From Chloroflexota bacterium (GTDB taxonomy: Bacteria > Chloroflexota > Anaerolineae > Anaerolineales > UBA11579): 64,000 bases of DNA. Below the pieces are notes generated by a model that saw nothing but the letters and a program-made list of their open reading frames with translations, did no database searches and was not told where the DNA came from. Made by a program: the position numbers and the translations under genes. Shown here piece after piece: positions 24,511 to 33,210 of the stretch. Positions within the stretch are counted from its first letter, which is position 1. Every line of letters starts with the position of its first letter. The stretch is taken from positions 1 to 64,000 of the forward strand of contig JACPVG010000010.1 of assembly GCA_016191875.1 (NCBI GenBank), written 5' to 3'.

Positions 24511-26277
24511 ATGTTTGAGAAAGAACGCGGCGACATCGAGACCCGGCTCAAGGAGTACCTTGCCGGGCAGAACGTCCCCTTTGAAGAAGACTTCAAATGG
24601 AGCAGCATCCCGTTCGCCGGCGAATGGGGCATCGCCACGTCGTTTTTCCAGGCGGCGGCCAGCGCGGCGCGTGCCGACCAGAAGGTGAACGTGCCCCAGC
24701 GCGCCCAGGAACTGGCCGAAGGCGCGGCTAAAGCGCTCGGCATGCCGGAAGGTTTTGGCCGGGTCGAGGCCGTCAGAGGCTACCTCAACCTGTACTTCGT
24801 CGCCAGCCGCTACAGCCAGCGGGTGGTGGATGGCGTGTTGGCCGAGGGCGCCGACTTTGGGCGCGGCGAGCGGCTCAACCGGCGCATCATGGTCGAATTC
24901 TCGCAGCCCAATACCCACAAAGCCCTGCACGTCGGCCATCTGCGCAACATGATGCTGGGCGCGGCGCTCGCCAACATCCTGGAGTTCGCCGGCTGGGATG
25001 TGGTGCGCGCCAACTACATCGGCGATTTCGGCAAGGACGTGCTCAAGTGGGTGTGGAACTATCGCAAACACCACAACGGCGAACAGCCGCCTGAAGACGT
25101 GACGCGCTGGATGGGCGACCTGTATGCCGAGGCCAATGCCAACCTGGAGAACGACCCGGCCGGCGAGAAGGAAATCGAAGCCCTGTTCCATCGCTGGGAA
25201 GCCGGGGACGAGGAAGTGGTCGGCCAGTGGCGCACAACGCGCCAGTGGTCGCTGGACGGTTTCAACCAGGCCTACGACCTGATGGGCATCCGCTTCGACC
25301 GCTTCTACTATGAGAGCGACTTCGAGAAGTCCGGCAAAGAGTACGTCGAAGAGCTGATCCGGCGCGGCATTGCCCGGGATGAGCGCCCGGCCGGGCCGGT
25401 CATCGTCAAGATCGACGAACTGCTTGGCAGCGAGACCGAAGAATACCGGGTGCTGGTGGTGCTGCGCTCGGACAACACCGCCCTCTACGCCACCTGGGAC
25501 CTCGTACTGGCCCAACGGAAGTTCAAAGACTATCCCGACCTGGACGTCTCGCTCTACGTGGTGGATGTGCGCCAGTCGCAGCATTTCAAGCAGGTGTTCA
25601 AGACGCTGGAACTGGCCGGGTTTGAGCCGATCAAAAAAGCGACACACCTGCCGTATGAGATCGTCAACCTGCCGGGCAACATCACGATGTCTTCGCGCGA
25701 GGGCACCATCGTCCTGTTGGAAGATTTCATTCGCGAGGCGGTGAGCCGCGCCCGCCAGGTGAGCGAAGAAAGCAACCCTGAACTGGACGAGAAGACCCGC
25801 GCCGAAGTGGCCTGGGCGGTCGGGCTGGGGGCGATCAAATACCCGCTCATCGCCCGCGACCACACCAAGATCGCCACCTTCGACTGGGAGAGCGCCCTGG
25901 ATTTCAACGGCCAGGCCGCGCCCTACATCCAGTACGCCCACGTGCGCGCCAACAGCATCCTGCGCAAACTGGACGGCGACCTGCCGCCCGGCGCGCCCCC
26001 GGCCCATGACCTCGACCTTAAAGAGGTCGCGCTGATCGAATCGCTGGCGGCCTTCCCGCAGGCGGTGCAGCGCGGCGCCGGCGAATTCCGCACCCTGCAG
26101 ATCACCAACCATGCTTTTGAGCTGGCCAAGGCGTTCAACGAGTTCTACAACGCCTGCCCGGTGCTCAACGCCGAAGCAGACGTGCGCGCCTTCCGGCTGC
26201 GGCTGGTGGCGGCCGCGCGCCAGGTGATCGCCAATGCGCTGGGGCTGTTGGGCATCCAGGCTCCGCCGGTGATGTAA
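24511..26277 (+). CDS. argS: Arginyl-tRNA synthetase
   Basis: The 588-residue product is a class I synthetase with an N-terminal additional domain (about 1-115). The HIGH-type motif is HVGH at 140-143, preceded by the ArgS-typical SQPNTHKAL. A KMSKS-equivalent loop, TMSSREGT, lies at about 392-399, and a C-terminal DALR anticodon-binding domain (about 465-588) includes ANALGLLGI. Length and motifs are normal. It charges tRNA-Arg; a tRNA-Arg gene lies at 18311. The start is 12 bases beyond the rpsT terminator with only a weak ribosome-binding site. The stop codon overlaps the beginning of a short dispersed repeat. Confidence 0.97.
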   Translation: MFEKERGDIETRLKEYLAGQNVPFEEDFKWSSIPFAGEWGIATSFFQAAASAARADQKVNVPQRAQELAEGAAKALGMPEGFGRVEAVRGYLNLYFVASRYSQRVVDGVLAEGADFGRGERLNRRIMVEFSQPNTHKALHVGHLRNMMLGAALANILEFAGWDVVRANYIGDFGKDVLKWVWNYRKHHNGEQPPEDVTRWMGDLYAEANANLENDPAGEKEIEALFHRWEAGDEEVVGQWRTTRQWSLDGFNQAYDLMGIRFDRFYYESDFEKSGKEYVEELIRRGIARDERPAGPVIVKIDELLGSETEEYRVLVVLRSDNTALYATWDLVLAQRKFKDYPDLDVSLYVVDVRQSQHFKQVFKTLELAGFEPIKKATHLPYEIVNLPGNITMSSREGTIVLLEDFIREAVSRARQVSEESNPELDEKTRAEVAWAVGLGAIKYPLIARDHTKIATFDWESALDFNGQAAPYIQYAHVRANSILRKLDGDLPPGAPPAHDLDLKEVALIESLAAFPQAVQRGAGEFRTLQITNHAFELAKAFNEFYNACPVLNAEADVRAFRLRLVAAARQVIANALGLLGIQAPPVM

Positions 26278-26310
26278 GTAGCCCACCGAAGACGAATAGC
26301 CCGCGGCCAA
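26275..26310 (+). repeat. Degenerate start of the 80-bp dispersed element
   Basis: The argS stop runs into AAGTAGCCCACCGAA, matching the beginnings of the elements at 54269 and 61159, which also start at stop codons. The rest is degenerate. It includes GAAGACGAATAGCCCGCG, which recurs at the 3' end of the gene ending at 28939. Confidence 0.45.
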
Positions 26311-26396
26311 ATCTTCCCGAATTCGCAAATTAGTACTTAATTCCTATCCATTTTGCCTTATAATGCGCCAATCCTATCCCAAGAGGACCCTGCTGC

Positions 26397-27236
26397 ATGG
26401 TTAACGCTGCCGACCGTCACTTCCTGCTTTGCCCCCCGACGTACTACGATGTGGAATATGCGATCAACGACTGGATGGATGTCAACAACCGGGCGGACAA
26501 GGCATTGGCCGAGGCCCAGTGGCAGGAGCTGGTCGCCGTCTACCAACGGCTGGGCGTGCAACTGACGATGCTGGAGCCGGTGCCGGGCATCCCGGAACTG
26601 GTGTTTCCCGGCGATTCGATCTTCCTGTACGGCAACCAGGCCATTGCCAGCAACTTCCGCCACCGCGAGCGCGCCCCGGAGGTCGAGCCGAAGGTGGCGT
26701 GGTTCGCGGCGCGCGGTTTCACCGTCCACCGCCTGCCGGAGGCGATGCATTTCGAGGGCAACGCGGAACTGATCCGCTGGGGCGACCGATTCCTGGGCGG
26801 CTACGGCGTGCGCAGCGACGCCGAGGCGCTGGCGTATATCAGCCAGTTGCTGGATATCGAGGTCATACCGCTGCGGCTAAAGCAGCCATTCTTCCATCTG
26901 GATGTGACCGTCCTGCCATTGGACGCTGATACGCTGGCGTTTGTGCCGGATGCCTTCGAGCGTGAATCGTGTGAACTGGTGCAAACTTTGGCGCCTGCTC
27001 TCATCCCGGTGAATATGGCCGAGGCGCGCGAACTGGGCTGCAATTCGATGGTGGTGGGCGATACGGTGGTAATGAGCACGCCGCGCGCCCCGCGCTTTGC
27101 CGCCGCCCTGGAAGCGCATGGCTTCACGACCGCACCGTTGGACCTGACCGAGTTCTTCAAATCCGGCGGAGGGGTCAAATGTCTGACGCTGGAGCATTAC
27201 CCGGAAGGGGTGGGGCAGGCGGCCGGCGGCAGGTGA
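26397..27236 (+). CDS. Amidinotransferase-fold hydrolase (DDAH/arginine deiminase superfamily)
   Basis: The 279-residue product has the guanidino-group-modifying fold. The catalytic H167 lies in PFFHLDVTVLP and C262 in SGGGVKCLTLE. An early acidic substrate loop (VFPGDSIFLY) and EGNAELIRWGDRFLGGYG are also typical. Family members hydrolyse dimethylarginine or arginine, or transfer amidino groups, through a thiouronium intermediate. The substrate is unknown. A TATAAT box at 26357-26362 and an AGAGGA ribosome-binding site precede the ATG. Its position behind argS may reflect arginine metabolism but could be chance. Confidence 0.87.
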   Translation: MVNAADRHFLLCPPTYYDVEYAINDWMDVNNRADKALAEAQWQELVAVYQRLGVQLTMLEPVPGIPELVFPGDSIFLYGNQAIASNFRHRERAPEVEPKVAWFAARGFTVHRLPEAMHFEGNAELIRWGDRFLGGYGVRSDAEALAYISQLLDIEVIPLRLKQPFFHLDVTVLPLDADTLAFVPDAFERESCELVQTLAPALIPVNMAEARELGCNSMVVGDTVVMSTPRAPRFAAALEAHGFTTAPLDLTEFFKSGGGVKCLTLEHYPEGVGQAAGGR

Positions 27237-27374
27237 TGAGGAGTAGAAAGCAGGCAGCAGGTCGCAGGCAGTAAAGCGTAACTGGCAATTCGCAGATCGA
27301 AAACAGAAATCAGTTCGGGGATTGGGCTATGCGTACGCCAATGCTGAATGGATTGAACCGGATTTTTCGACTTC

Positions 27375-27446
27375 AAGACCCCCAGACCCCCAGACCACAA
27401 GACCCATAGACCACAAGACCCCTAGACCCCTAGACCACAAGACCTC
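27375..27446. repeat. Tandem repeat of an 8-bp unit (nine copies)
   Basis: Nine consecutive octamers of the form NAGACCMC (for example AAGACCCC, CAGACCAC, TAGACCAC) run without interruption up to the stop codon of the response-regulator gene on the minus strand. Units vary at positions 1, 7 and 8 only. The preceding bases 27237-27374 hold no gene. Confidence 0.85.
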
Positions 27447-28133
27447 TCAGGCATCCAGGCGATAGCCCACGCCGCGAATGGTGCGCAGCAGTTTGGGTTT
27501 CTTGGGGTCCTTTTCGATCGCCTGGCGCAGCCAGGAAATGTGCACGTCCAGGGTGCGGGTGTCGCCAGTGTAGTTGGTGCGCCAGACCTTTTTGAAGAGG
27601 TCTTCGCGTTCGATGACTTCCCCTTTGCGGTCCATGAACATCTTCAGCAGGCGTACCAGGCGCGGCGTGAGCGGGGTGCTCCGGCCGTAGCTGCGCACCT
27701 GCTTGCCTTCGATATCCAGGTGCACCGGCCCGGCCTTGAGCATGCGGTCTTCATCGGAGGGCAGCAGCGGCTGGATGCGGTTGACCAGCTTGCGGGAGGT
27801 GAACGGCAGGGCCAGAGTGACGTTGGCGCAATCTTCGCCGTCTTCCAGCGGGTTGTCCGGGTCGGCGATGAGCACGATGGGCATACCGTTCACCCGTTCG
27901 CGGATGGCCTTACAGATGCGCCGGCCGCTGGTGCGCATGGAGGCGGCATCCACCACCACCAGTTGCAGGTCCTGGCGGGTGAGGCTGCTGATGGCATCCT
28001 TGCCGGTGGAGACGATTTCGACAAAAAAGCCCTTCTTCTGCAGGGACGGCACGAATTCCGGGTTGCTTTTCCAGCGCCCTTCTACCCAGAGAATCTGTGT
28101 GGATTGTTTTTGTGATGCTGACCGCTTTGCCAC
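27447..28133 (-). CDS. OmpR/PhoB-type winged-helix regulator with a degenerate receiver
   Basis: The 228-residue product starts at GTG 28133, with AGGGGA about seven bases upstream. The receiver-like domain (about 10-120) lacks the usual acidic pair: the first strand reads ILWVEGRW. It does keep an aspartate at the phospho-site position (VVVDAASM). The C-terminal winged helix (about 135-226) is complete, with the strand pattern LTPRLVRLLKMF, DTRTLDVHISWLRQ and IRGVGYRLDA. Phosphorylation is therefore doubtful and it may work as an orphan regulator. No kinase gene is adjacent. An open frame continues upstream to 28349 but would run across the divergent promoter. Confidence 0.82.
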   Translation of the reverse strand: MAKRSASQKQSTQILWVEGRWKSNPEFVPSLQKKGFFVEIVSTGKDAISSLTRQDLQLVVVDAASMRTSGRRICKAIRERVNGMPIVLIADPDNPLEDGEDCANVTLALPFTSRKLVNRIQPLLPSDEDRMLKAGPVHLDIEGKQVRSYGRSTPLTPRLVRLLKMFMDRKGEVIEREDLFKKVWRTNYTGDTRTLDVHISWLRQAIEKDPKKPKLLRTIRGVGYRLDA

Positions 28134-28369
28134 GTTCAGTCCCCTGTTCCCGGTGAACTCATGAGTGCGTTGCTCTGCTTGGCCTGGCCCATCGTGGGCC
28201 GGATTATATCGAACAACCTTAAAATGAGCAAATGGGCCGCCGGTACTGTCTTTAAGGTTTTCTGGCGTTTGAGAGTCGGAAGCCGGGCAGAACCCTGGCG
28301 GGTTGACCGTGTTAGAATACGCACGGCGCAGCGTGTGCGCCGGCCGCAACCTTCCTGGAGGACCCCGGT

Positions 28370-28939
28370 ATGCCCGGTGACATGGTGGAAGTCACGATCG
28401 ACAGCATCCGCGTGGGGCTGATGTCCCAGCAGCGGGTGGTCATCCTGCGCGAAGTGGGGGCCGAACGCTACCTGGCGATCTGGATCGACCCCTACATGGC
28501 CGAACAGATCACCTTCGCCCTTCAGGAGGTCGAAGTCGCCCGCCCGATGTCCCACGACCTGATCAAGAACATGCTGACCTCGCTGGATGCCCGCATCGTA
28601 CGGGTGGAAGTGGTGGACCTCAAGGGCGAAGTGTATTACGGCAACGTTGTGGTGGAGCATAACGGCTACACTCTGGACATCGACTCGCGGCCCTCGGACG
28701 CGCTGGCGCTGGCGGTTCGGGCGAATGTGCCCATCTTTGTGGCCCGGCCGGTGATGGAAGAAGCCGGCATTGTGCCGGAAGAGGATATGGGCGAACGCGC
28801 CGGCGAGGACGCGCCCGGTTCGGCCGAGGCCGGGGGCGAAGCAGACTCGGACGAGCGCCTCTCGGTGTTCGAGGATTTCCTGGACAACCTCGAGTTGGGC
28901 AAAGACCAGCCTGACGATGAGGACGACGAAGACGAATAG
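28370..28939 (+). CDS. Bifunctional nuclease-domain protein (DUF151)
   Basis: The 189-residue product has a DUF151/BFN domain in residues 1-135 (MVEVTIDSIRV, YLAIWIDPYMAE, RPSDALALAVRANVPIFVA). The C-terminal 50 residues are very acidic (ending in a DDEDDEDE run) and probably disordered. Domain relatives have been reported to show nuclease activity, but many are uncharacterised. TTGACC and TAGAAT (28302-28316) occur upstream, though they are closely spaced. GGAGG lies nine bases before the ATG. dnaB follows 26 bases downstream, so the two are likely co-transcribed. Confidence 0.88.
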   Translation: MPGDMVEVTIDSIRVGLMSQQRVVILREVGAERYLAIWIDPYMAEQITFALQEVEVARPMSHDLIKNMLTSLDARIVRVEVVDLKGEVYYGNVVVEHNGYTLDIDSRPSDALALAVRANVPIFVARPVMEEAGIVPEEDMGERAGEDAPGSAEAGGEADSDERLSVFEDFLDNLELGKDQPDDEDDEDE

Positions 28940-28965
28940 CCCGCGCCCGATAAGGCGACATCCGC

Positions 28966-30342
28966 ATGAGCGAAGAATTCCCCTTTGAGGCGCAGGTCTC
29001 CACTGCGCCGCAAATCATCCCTCACAGCCGCGAGGCGGAAGAGGCCGTCATCGGCTCGGTGCTGATCAACCCCGAAGCCTACTTCGACGTGGCCCAGTTC
29101 ATCAAGGCTGACGATTTTTACATCCACCGCCACCGCTGGGTGTGGGATGCCTTCGTGCGCCTGGTGGAACAGCGCAACCCGATCGACATCCTGACCGTCA
29201 CCGAAGAACTCGACAAGCAGGGCCACCTGGCCGAGATTGGCGGGGCGGCCTACCTGACCGGCCTGGTGAACAATGTGCCGACCTCGCTGCACGCCGAGGC
29301 CTACGCCCGCCTGGTGGAGCAGACCGCCATCCGCCGCCGGATGATCGAAGCCGCCAACGCCATCGCCAAGGTGGCCTATCAGGAAGGCCTGTCGGTCGAA
29401 TCCGCCATCGACGAGGCGGAGAAGGCGGTCTTCTCGGTCAGCGAGCGCCGCCTGCAGCAGGACTTGCAGCCGATTCAATCGGTGCTGGGTGATTTCTACG
29501 ACCGCATCAGCGACATGGCGGCGCGCGGCGACGAACTGTATGGCGTGCCGACCGGCTTCATCGACCTGGAGAAACTGCTGGGGGGGTTGCAGCCCTCCGA
29601 CCTGCTGATCATCGCCGGGCGGCCGGGGCAGGGCAAGACGTCGTTCCTCCTATCCATCGCCAAGCACGCGGCGCAGATGCGCAAGAAGCACGTGGCGATC
29701 TTCTCGATGGAAATGAGCAACGAGCAGGTGGTGCAAAGGCTGATTTCGCACGAGACCGGCATCGACATCCAGCGGCTGCGGCAGGGAAAACTGGACGAAG
29801 AAGAATGGAAGCTGTTCGCCCAGGCGATGGAAGCGCTGAGCCAGACGCGCATGTTCCTGGACGACACGCCGGCCATCACGCCGACCCAGATGCGCGCCAA
29901 ATGCCGCCGCTTGCACATGGAGCACAAACTCGACCTGGTGGTGGTGGACTACGTGCAGTTGATGAGCGGCGACCGGCGCATCGACAACCGCGTGCAGGAA
30001 GTCTCGTACATCACCCGCAGCCTGAAGGTGCTGGCGCGCGAACTGAACGTGCCGGTGCTGGCGGCGGCGCAGTTGAGCCGCGCCGTGGAGCAGCGCGCCG
30101 ACAAGCGCCCGGTGCTCTCGGACCTGCGCGAATCCGGCTCGCTGGAGCAGGACGCCGATATCGTGATGTTCATCTACCGGCCGGACCTGGCCGACCCGGA
30201 TACCATCAAGCAGAACGTGGCCGAGATCATGGTGGCCAAGCACCGCAACGGCCCGACCGGCAGCATCGAATTGGTGTTCCGCAACCAGCTGGCGAAGTTC
30301 GAGAACGCCGCGACGCGCTATCTGGATGTGTCGGATGTGTGA
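28966..30342 (+). CDS. dnaB: Replicative DNA helicase DnaB
   Basis: The 458-residue product has the DnaB N-terminal domain (about 18-120; PHSREAEEAVIGSVL), a linker, and the RecA-like helicase core. Walker A is GRPGQGKTS at about residues 217-225, Walker B lies in LVVVDYVQLM, and the C-terminal region DLRESGSLEQDADIVMFIYR is diagnostic. It is the hexameric replication-fork helicase. No intein or insertion is visible and the length is normal. A hairpin terminator follows 40 bases after the stop. Confidence 0.97.
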   Translation: MSEEFPFEAQVSTAPQIIPHSREAEEAVIGSVLINPEAYFDVAQFIKADDFYIHRHRWVWDAFVRLVEQRNPIDILTVTEELDKQGHLAEIGGAAYLTGLVNNVPTSLHAEAYARLVEQTAIRRRMIEAANAIAKVAYQEGLSVESAIDEAEKAVFSVSERRLQQDLQPIQSVLGDFYDRISDMAARGDELYGVPTGFIDLEKLLGGLQPSDLLIIAGRPGQGKTSFLLSIAKHAAQMRKKHVAIFSMEMSNEQVVQRLISHETGIDIQRLRQGKLDEEEWKLFAQAMEALSQTRMFLDDTPAITPTQMRAKCRRLHMEHKLDLVVVDYVQLMSGDRRIDNRVQEVSYITRSLKVLARELNVPVLAAAQLSRAVEQRADKRPVLSDLRESGSLEQDADIVMFIYRPDLADPDTIKQNVAEIMVAKHRNGPTGSIELVFRNQLAKFENAATRYLDVSDV

Positions 30343-30382
30343 GATGCGGTGCTGGTTGATCGGGTCGGCTCTCCATTGACCG

Positions 30383-30418
30383 GTAGGGGCGCAACATGCT
30401 GCGCCCCTACTTTATTCC
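30383..30418 (+). terminator. Terminator-like hairpin after dnaB
   Basis: A perfect 11-bp stem (arm GTAGGGGCGCA) with a 6-base loop is followed by TTTATT. It is a plausible terminator for dnaB. The same GTAGGGGCGC-type stem is a common dispersed hairpin in GC-rich bacteria, and a relative lies at 14521-14551. Confidence 0.6.
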
Positions 30419-30436
30419 TGGTATCCTCCCGGTTAT

Positions 30437-30600
30437 TCCTTCTCTTCCAAAATCTCCAGTTCGCGCTCCAGCCATTCCACTTCCAGCGCGTCCACGTAGA
30501 CGTTGATGGCCTGCTAAGGAAGGCGGGCAGGTCGGGGTGCATGGCGGTGAAGGTGGTCTTGAGGTCTGGAGGTCGGGAAGTCCGCGGCTGAGGAGTGGAG
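30437..30600 (-). pseudogene. Possible remnant of a protein-coding gene (C-terminal fragment, frameshifted)
   Basis: On the minus strand between trmD and dnaB, one frame reads LKTTFTAMHPDLPAFLS. It is continued, after a one-base slip near 30513, by AINVYVDALEVEWLERELEI and an acidic tail ending in TAA at 30437. The joined peptide looks protein-like (amphipathic helix, sensible codon use), but no start codon or N-terminal domain exists before trmD ends. It may be the tail of a decayed gene. Parentage is unknown. Confidence 0.35.
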
Positions 30601-30603
30601 GCT

Positions 30604-31338
30604 TTAGCCGAGACTTTGCCTGAGGGTGTCGAGAAAGGCGCGGTCTTCGTCGGTGAGGTCGGCGTTTTCCAGCAGGTCGGGGCGCTGGCGGAAGGTACGC
30701 GCCAGGGCTTCGCGCCGCCGCCACTTTTCGATCTCGGCGTGGTGGCCGGAGAGCAGCACGTCCGGGATGCCCCAGCCGCGGAATTCCGGCGGGCGGGTGT
30801 AGTGCGGGTATTCAAGCAGGCCGCTGGCGTGGCTGTCATCGGCGGCGCCGGAGGGGTCGCCCAGCGCGCCGGGGAGCAGGCGGGCCACGGCGTCGATGAC
30901 GGCCAGGGCGGGCAGTTCGCCGCCGGTGAGCACGAAATCGCCCAGGCTGATCTGGTCGGTGACGAGATACTGGCGGACGCGTTCATCGACGCCTTCGTAG
31001 CGGCCGCACAGCAGGGCCAGGCGTGGCTGGGCGGCCAGTTCACCGGCGATGCGCTGGGTGAAGGGGCGGCCCTGCGGGTCGAGCAGGATGACCGGGCAGG
31101 CGGGCGGCGCGCCGAGCACCGCCTCCACGGCGGCGAAGATGGGTTCGGGCTTCATCACCATGCCGCCGCCGCCGCCGTAGGGTACGTCGTCGGTGGTGTG
31201 GTGCTTATCGGCCGTCCAGTCGCGGATGTTGTGCACCTGCACGTCCAGCAGGCCGGCTTCGCGGGCGCGCTTGAGGATGCTCTCGTCCAGGTAGGGCGGG
31301 AACATCTCCGGGAACAGGGTGAACACGTCGAAGCGCAT
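30604..31338 (-). CDS. trmD: tRNA (guanine-37 N1)-methyltransferase
   Basis: The 244-residue product has the SPOUT knotted fold signature of Trm[14 protein letters not shown] at the start, [18 protein letters not shown], the cofactor-binding knot [11 protein letters not shown] and [19 protein letters not shown]. It methylates G37 of tRNAs reading CNN codons, preventing frameshifting. Length is normal. In many bacteria it lies in an rpsP-rimM-trmD-rplS operon; here it stands alone, beside a TfoX-like gene. Confidence 0.96.
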   Translation of the reverse strand: MRFDVFTLFPEMFPPYLDESILKRAREAGLLDVQVHNIRDWTADKHHTTDDVPYGGGGGMVMKPEPIFAAVEAVLGAPPACPVILLDPQGRPFTQRIAGELAAQPRLALLCGRYEGVDERVRQYLVTDQISLGDFVLTGGELPALAVIDAVARLLPGALGDPSGAADDSHASGLLEYPHYTRPPEFRGWGIPDVLLSGHHAEIEKWRRREALARTFRQRPDLLENADLTDEDRAFLDTLRQSLG

Positions 31339-31381
31339 GCGGGGATTGTATCAGCGGGGACGGGCGCGGCAGAGGGGAAAT

Positions 31382-31717
31382 CTATTTCGGCGGCAGCGAA
31401 CTCGCGTAGTCCACCCCCAGGCGCAGCCACTTGGCGAGCGCGGCTCTGGTCTTCGCTCCGCCGGGGTGCACCAGTATCCAGCCAGTCATCGGGCGGCCGG
31501 TGAGGTCGAAGACGCGGGTGTGAGGTGTCTTCAGCACGGCGTCCGTCTGTTCGGGGTCAATGCGCAGGATGATCTCGTCGCCATGCACGCCGCAGGCCAT
31601 GTTGCCGTTCAGCAGGAAGGCCAGCCCGCCGAACATCTTCTTCTCCGTCAGGCCGGGCAGGGGGCCAATCTCCAGCCGGATGCGTTCCGCAAGTTCCTCA
31701 TCGAATGCCATTGCCAT
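31382..31717 (-). CDS. TfoX N-terminal-domain protein
   Basis: The 111-residue product is a single TfoX_N domain (AERIRLEIGPLPGLTEKKMFGGLAFLLNGNMACGV, of which KKMFGGLAFL is the signature). Stand-alone versions are widespread and poorly characterised; they are not necessarily linked to competence. The first residues MAMAFDEEL could begin at either of two ATGs. It lies 43 bases upstream of trmD on the same strand and may be co-transcribed. Confidence 0.85.
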   Translation of the reverse strand: MAMAFDEELAERIRLEIGPLPGLTEKKMFGGLAFLLNGNMACGVHGDEIILRIDPEQTDAVLKTPHTRVFDLTGRPMTGWILVHPGGAKTRAALAKWLRLGVDYASSLPPK

Positions 31718-31821
31718 TCTCCTTTTGCCCGATTACACCGGATTATAGAGCCGGTTTCAAGACCGCGCGGCCGGTTGTCAACCTGCGTTGCCTGCCGGGC
31801 GATTCTGGTATAAGGTTAGGC

Positions 31822-33210
31822 GTGGCTCATCGTCTGCTTTCTGCGCCGCTGCGCGGTCTGGTATGGCTGGCCTTCGGGCTGGTGCTGCCGGGCCTGACGG
31901 TTCTCGGGCTGTGGGCCGGGCTGGCGGCGTTGCGTCCCCCGGCCGCGCCCGCGGCGGAGGCCCGGGCGGGAGAGGCCGGAATCCCGCTTGCCCTTGCGCC
32001 CACGCCGCAACCGGCACTGTCCTTCCAGCCCGCCGGCGCGCCCGTGGGGTTGCCACCTGCCGAAGAACTTCCGCCCCTGCCGGATATCCCCAACGCCTAC
32101 TGCCTGCCCGCCGATTCGGAGCGCGCATACGCGCCTGTGCTGGCCGTGCCCGCCGCCGACCGCATTACGGTGGAACTGGATGGGCAGGCGCGGGAGGTCG
32201 GCTACATCGGCGTCGACATCAGCGGGCTGCGCCCGGAAGCCGCCGCGGCGGCCCTCTCGGTGAACCAGACCCTCGTGGGCCTGACGGTGCTGCTGGTGAG
32301 CGACCCGGCCGCCGCGCCGGAGGCGCGTTACGTCATCGCCGGGGAATTGTTCGTCAACTACCAGCTGGTGGAATGGGGGCTGGCTCTGCCGCAGACCGGC
32401 ACGGGCGCGGCCTGCGAGGGCTTCCTGCTGGCGGCCCAGGCCAACGCCCAGGCGGCGCGGGCCGGGCAGTGGGCGCCGGTGGACGTGCGCACCCCGCCGC
32501 AGGAGTGGCGGGTCGCGCCGGTGGTGCCGCAAATCAGCGAATACGCCCGCGCCGTGTATCTGGCCGGGCTGGCGGGGGGCAACGACCCGAACCGCTTTTC
32601 CATCCTGGGCGATTGCCAGAGCCTGTCGTGGCGGCTGTTCCAGCGGCTGGATTGGGATACCTACATCGCGCCGCCAGAGGAAGCAACCCTGGAGCCGACC
32701 CGCCTGCAATTCCAGGGGTCGTTCTCGCGCCAGGGCGTGACCACCGCCAGCGGCGCGACGGTGGCCTCGATGTTCTCGGTGTACTGGGCCGACCCGGAAA
32801 TCTGCGACCCGAACGAGACGCCCATCGCCTGTGAGCTGCGGGTGTACAACCCGAGCCTGATCGTCGTGAGCCTGGGCACGAACGAGACGATGCCGCCGGC
32901 GGAGTTCGAGACCTACCTGCGGCGCATCGTGGCCTTCGCGCTGGAGCGCAACGTTCTGCCCATCCTGGCGACCAAGGCCGACGAGACCACCTCCGGCCAC
33001 CCGTACAACCAGGTCATCGCCCAGGTGGCCTACGACAACGACATCCCGCTGTGGAATTTCTGGGCGGCGGTGCAGGGCCTGCCCAACGGCGGCATCAAGC
33101 CGGACGACCCGCGCGGCATCCACCTGCTGCCGGAAGCCTACCCCATCAAGCGGCTGACGGGGTTGCAGGCGCTGCATGCGGTGCTGGAGGCGGCGCGAAG
33201 CGGGCAGTAG
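31822..33210 (+). CDS. Membrane-anchored fusion of a degenerate SNase-like domain and an SGNH-like hydrolase domain
   Basis: The proposed GTG start gives 462 residues: an N-terminal membrane span, a proline-rich linker, a staphylococcal-nuclease-like beta-barrel (about residues 105-235; DRITVELDGQAREVGYIGVD ... LVEWGLALP ... AQAARAGQW) and a C-terminal SGNH-type domain (about 265-460). In the nuclease-like part the usual DGDT and E43/R35 positions are changed, so it is probably inactive. In the SGNH part, block I reads LGDCQS, with Cys where Ser is expected; block III (GTNE) and the DPRGIH end motif are kept. A TATAAG box ends seven bases before the GTG, suggesting leaderless expression. Longer open frame to 31705 is possible. 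Confidence 0.65.
   Translation: MAHRLLSAPLRGLVWLAFGLVLPGLTVLGLWAGLAALRPPAAPAAEARAGEAGIPLALAPTPQPALSFQPAGAPVGLPPAEELPPLPDIPNAYCLPADSERAYAPVLAVPAADRITVELDGQAREVGYIGVDISGLRPEAAAAALSVNQTLVGLTVLLVSDPAAAPEARYVIAGELFVNYQLVEWGLALPQTGTGAACEGFLLAAQANAQAARAGQWAPVDVRTPPQEWRVAPVVPQISEYARAVYLAGLAGGNDPNRFSILGDCQSLSWRLFQRLDWDTYIAPPEEATLEPTRLQFQGSFSRQGVTTASGATVASMFSVYWADPEICDPNETPIACELRVYNPSLIVVSLGTNETMPPAEFETYLRRIVAFALERNVLPILATKADETTSGHPYNQVIAQVAYDNDIPLWNFWAAVQGLPNGGIKPDDPRGIHLLPEAYPIKRLTGLQALHAVLEAARSGQ

Noticed and set aside
27375-27446. Short regularly spaced repeats as a CRISPR array
   Set aside because: The unit is 8 bases with no spacers, and no cas gene is present in the window.
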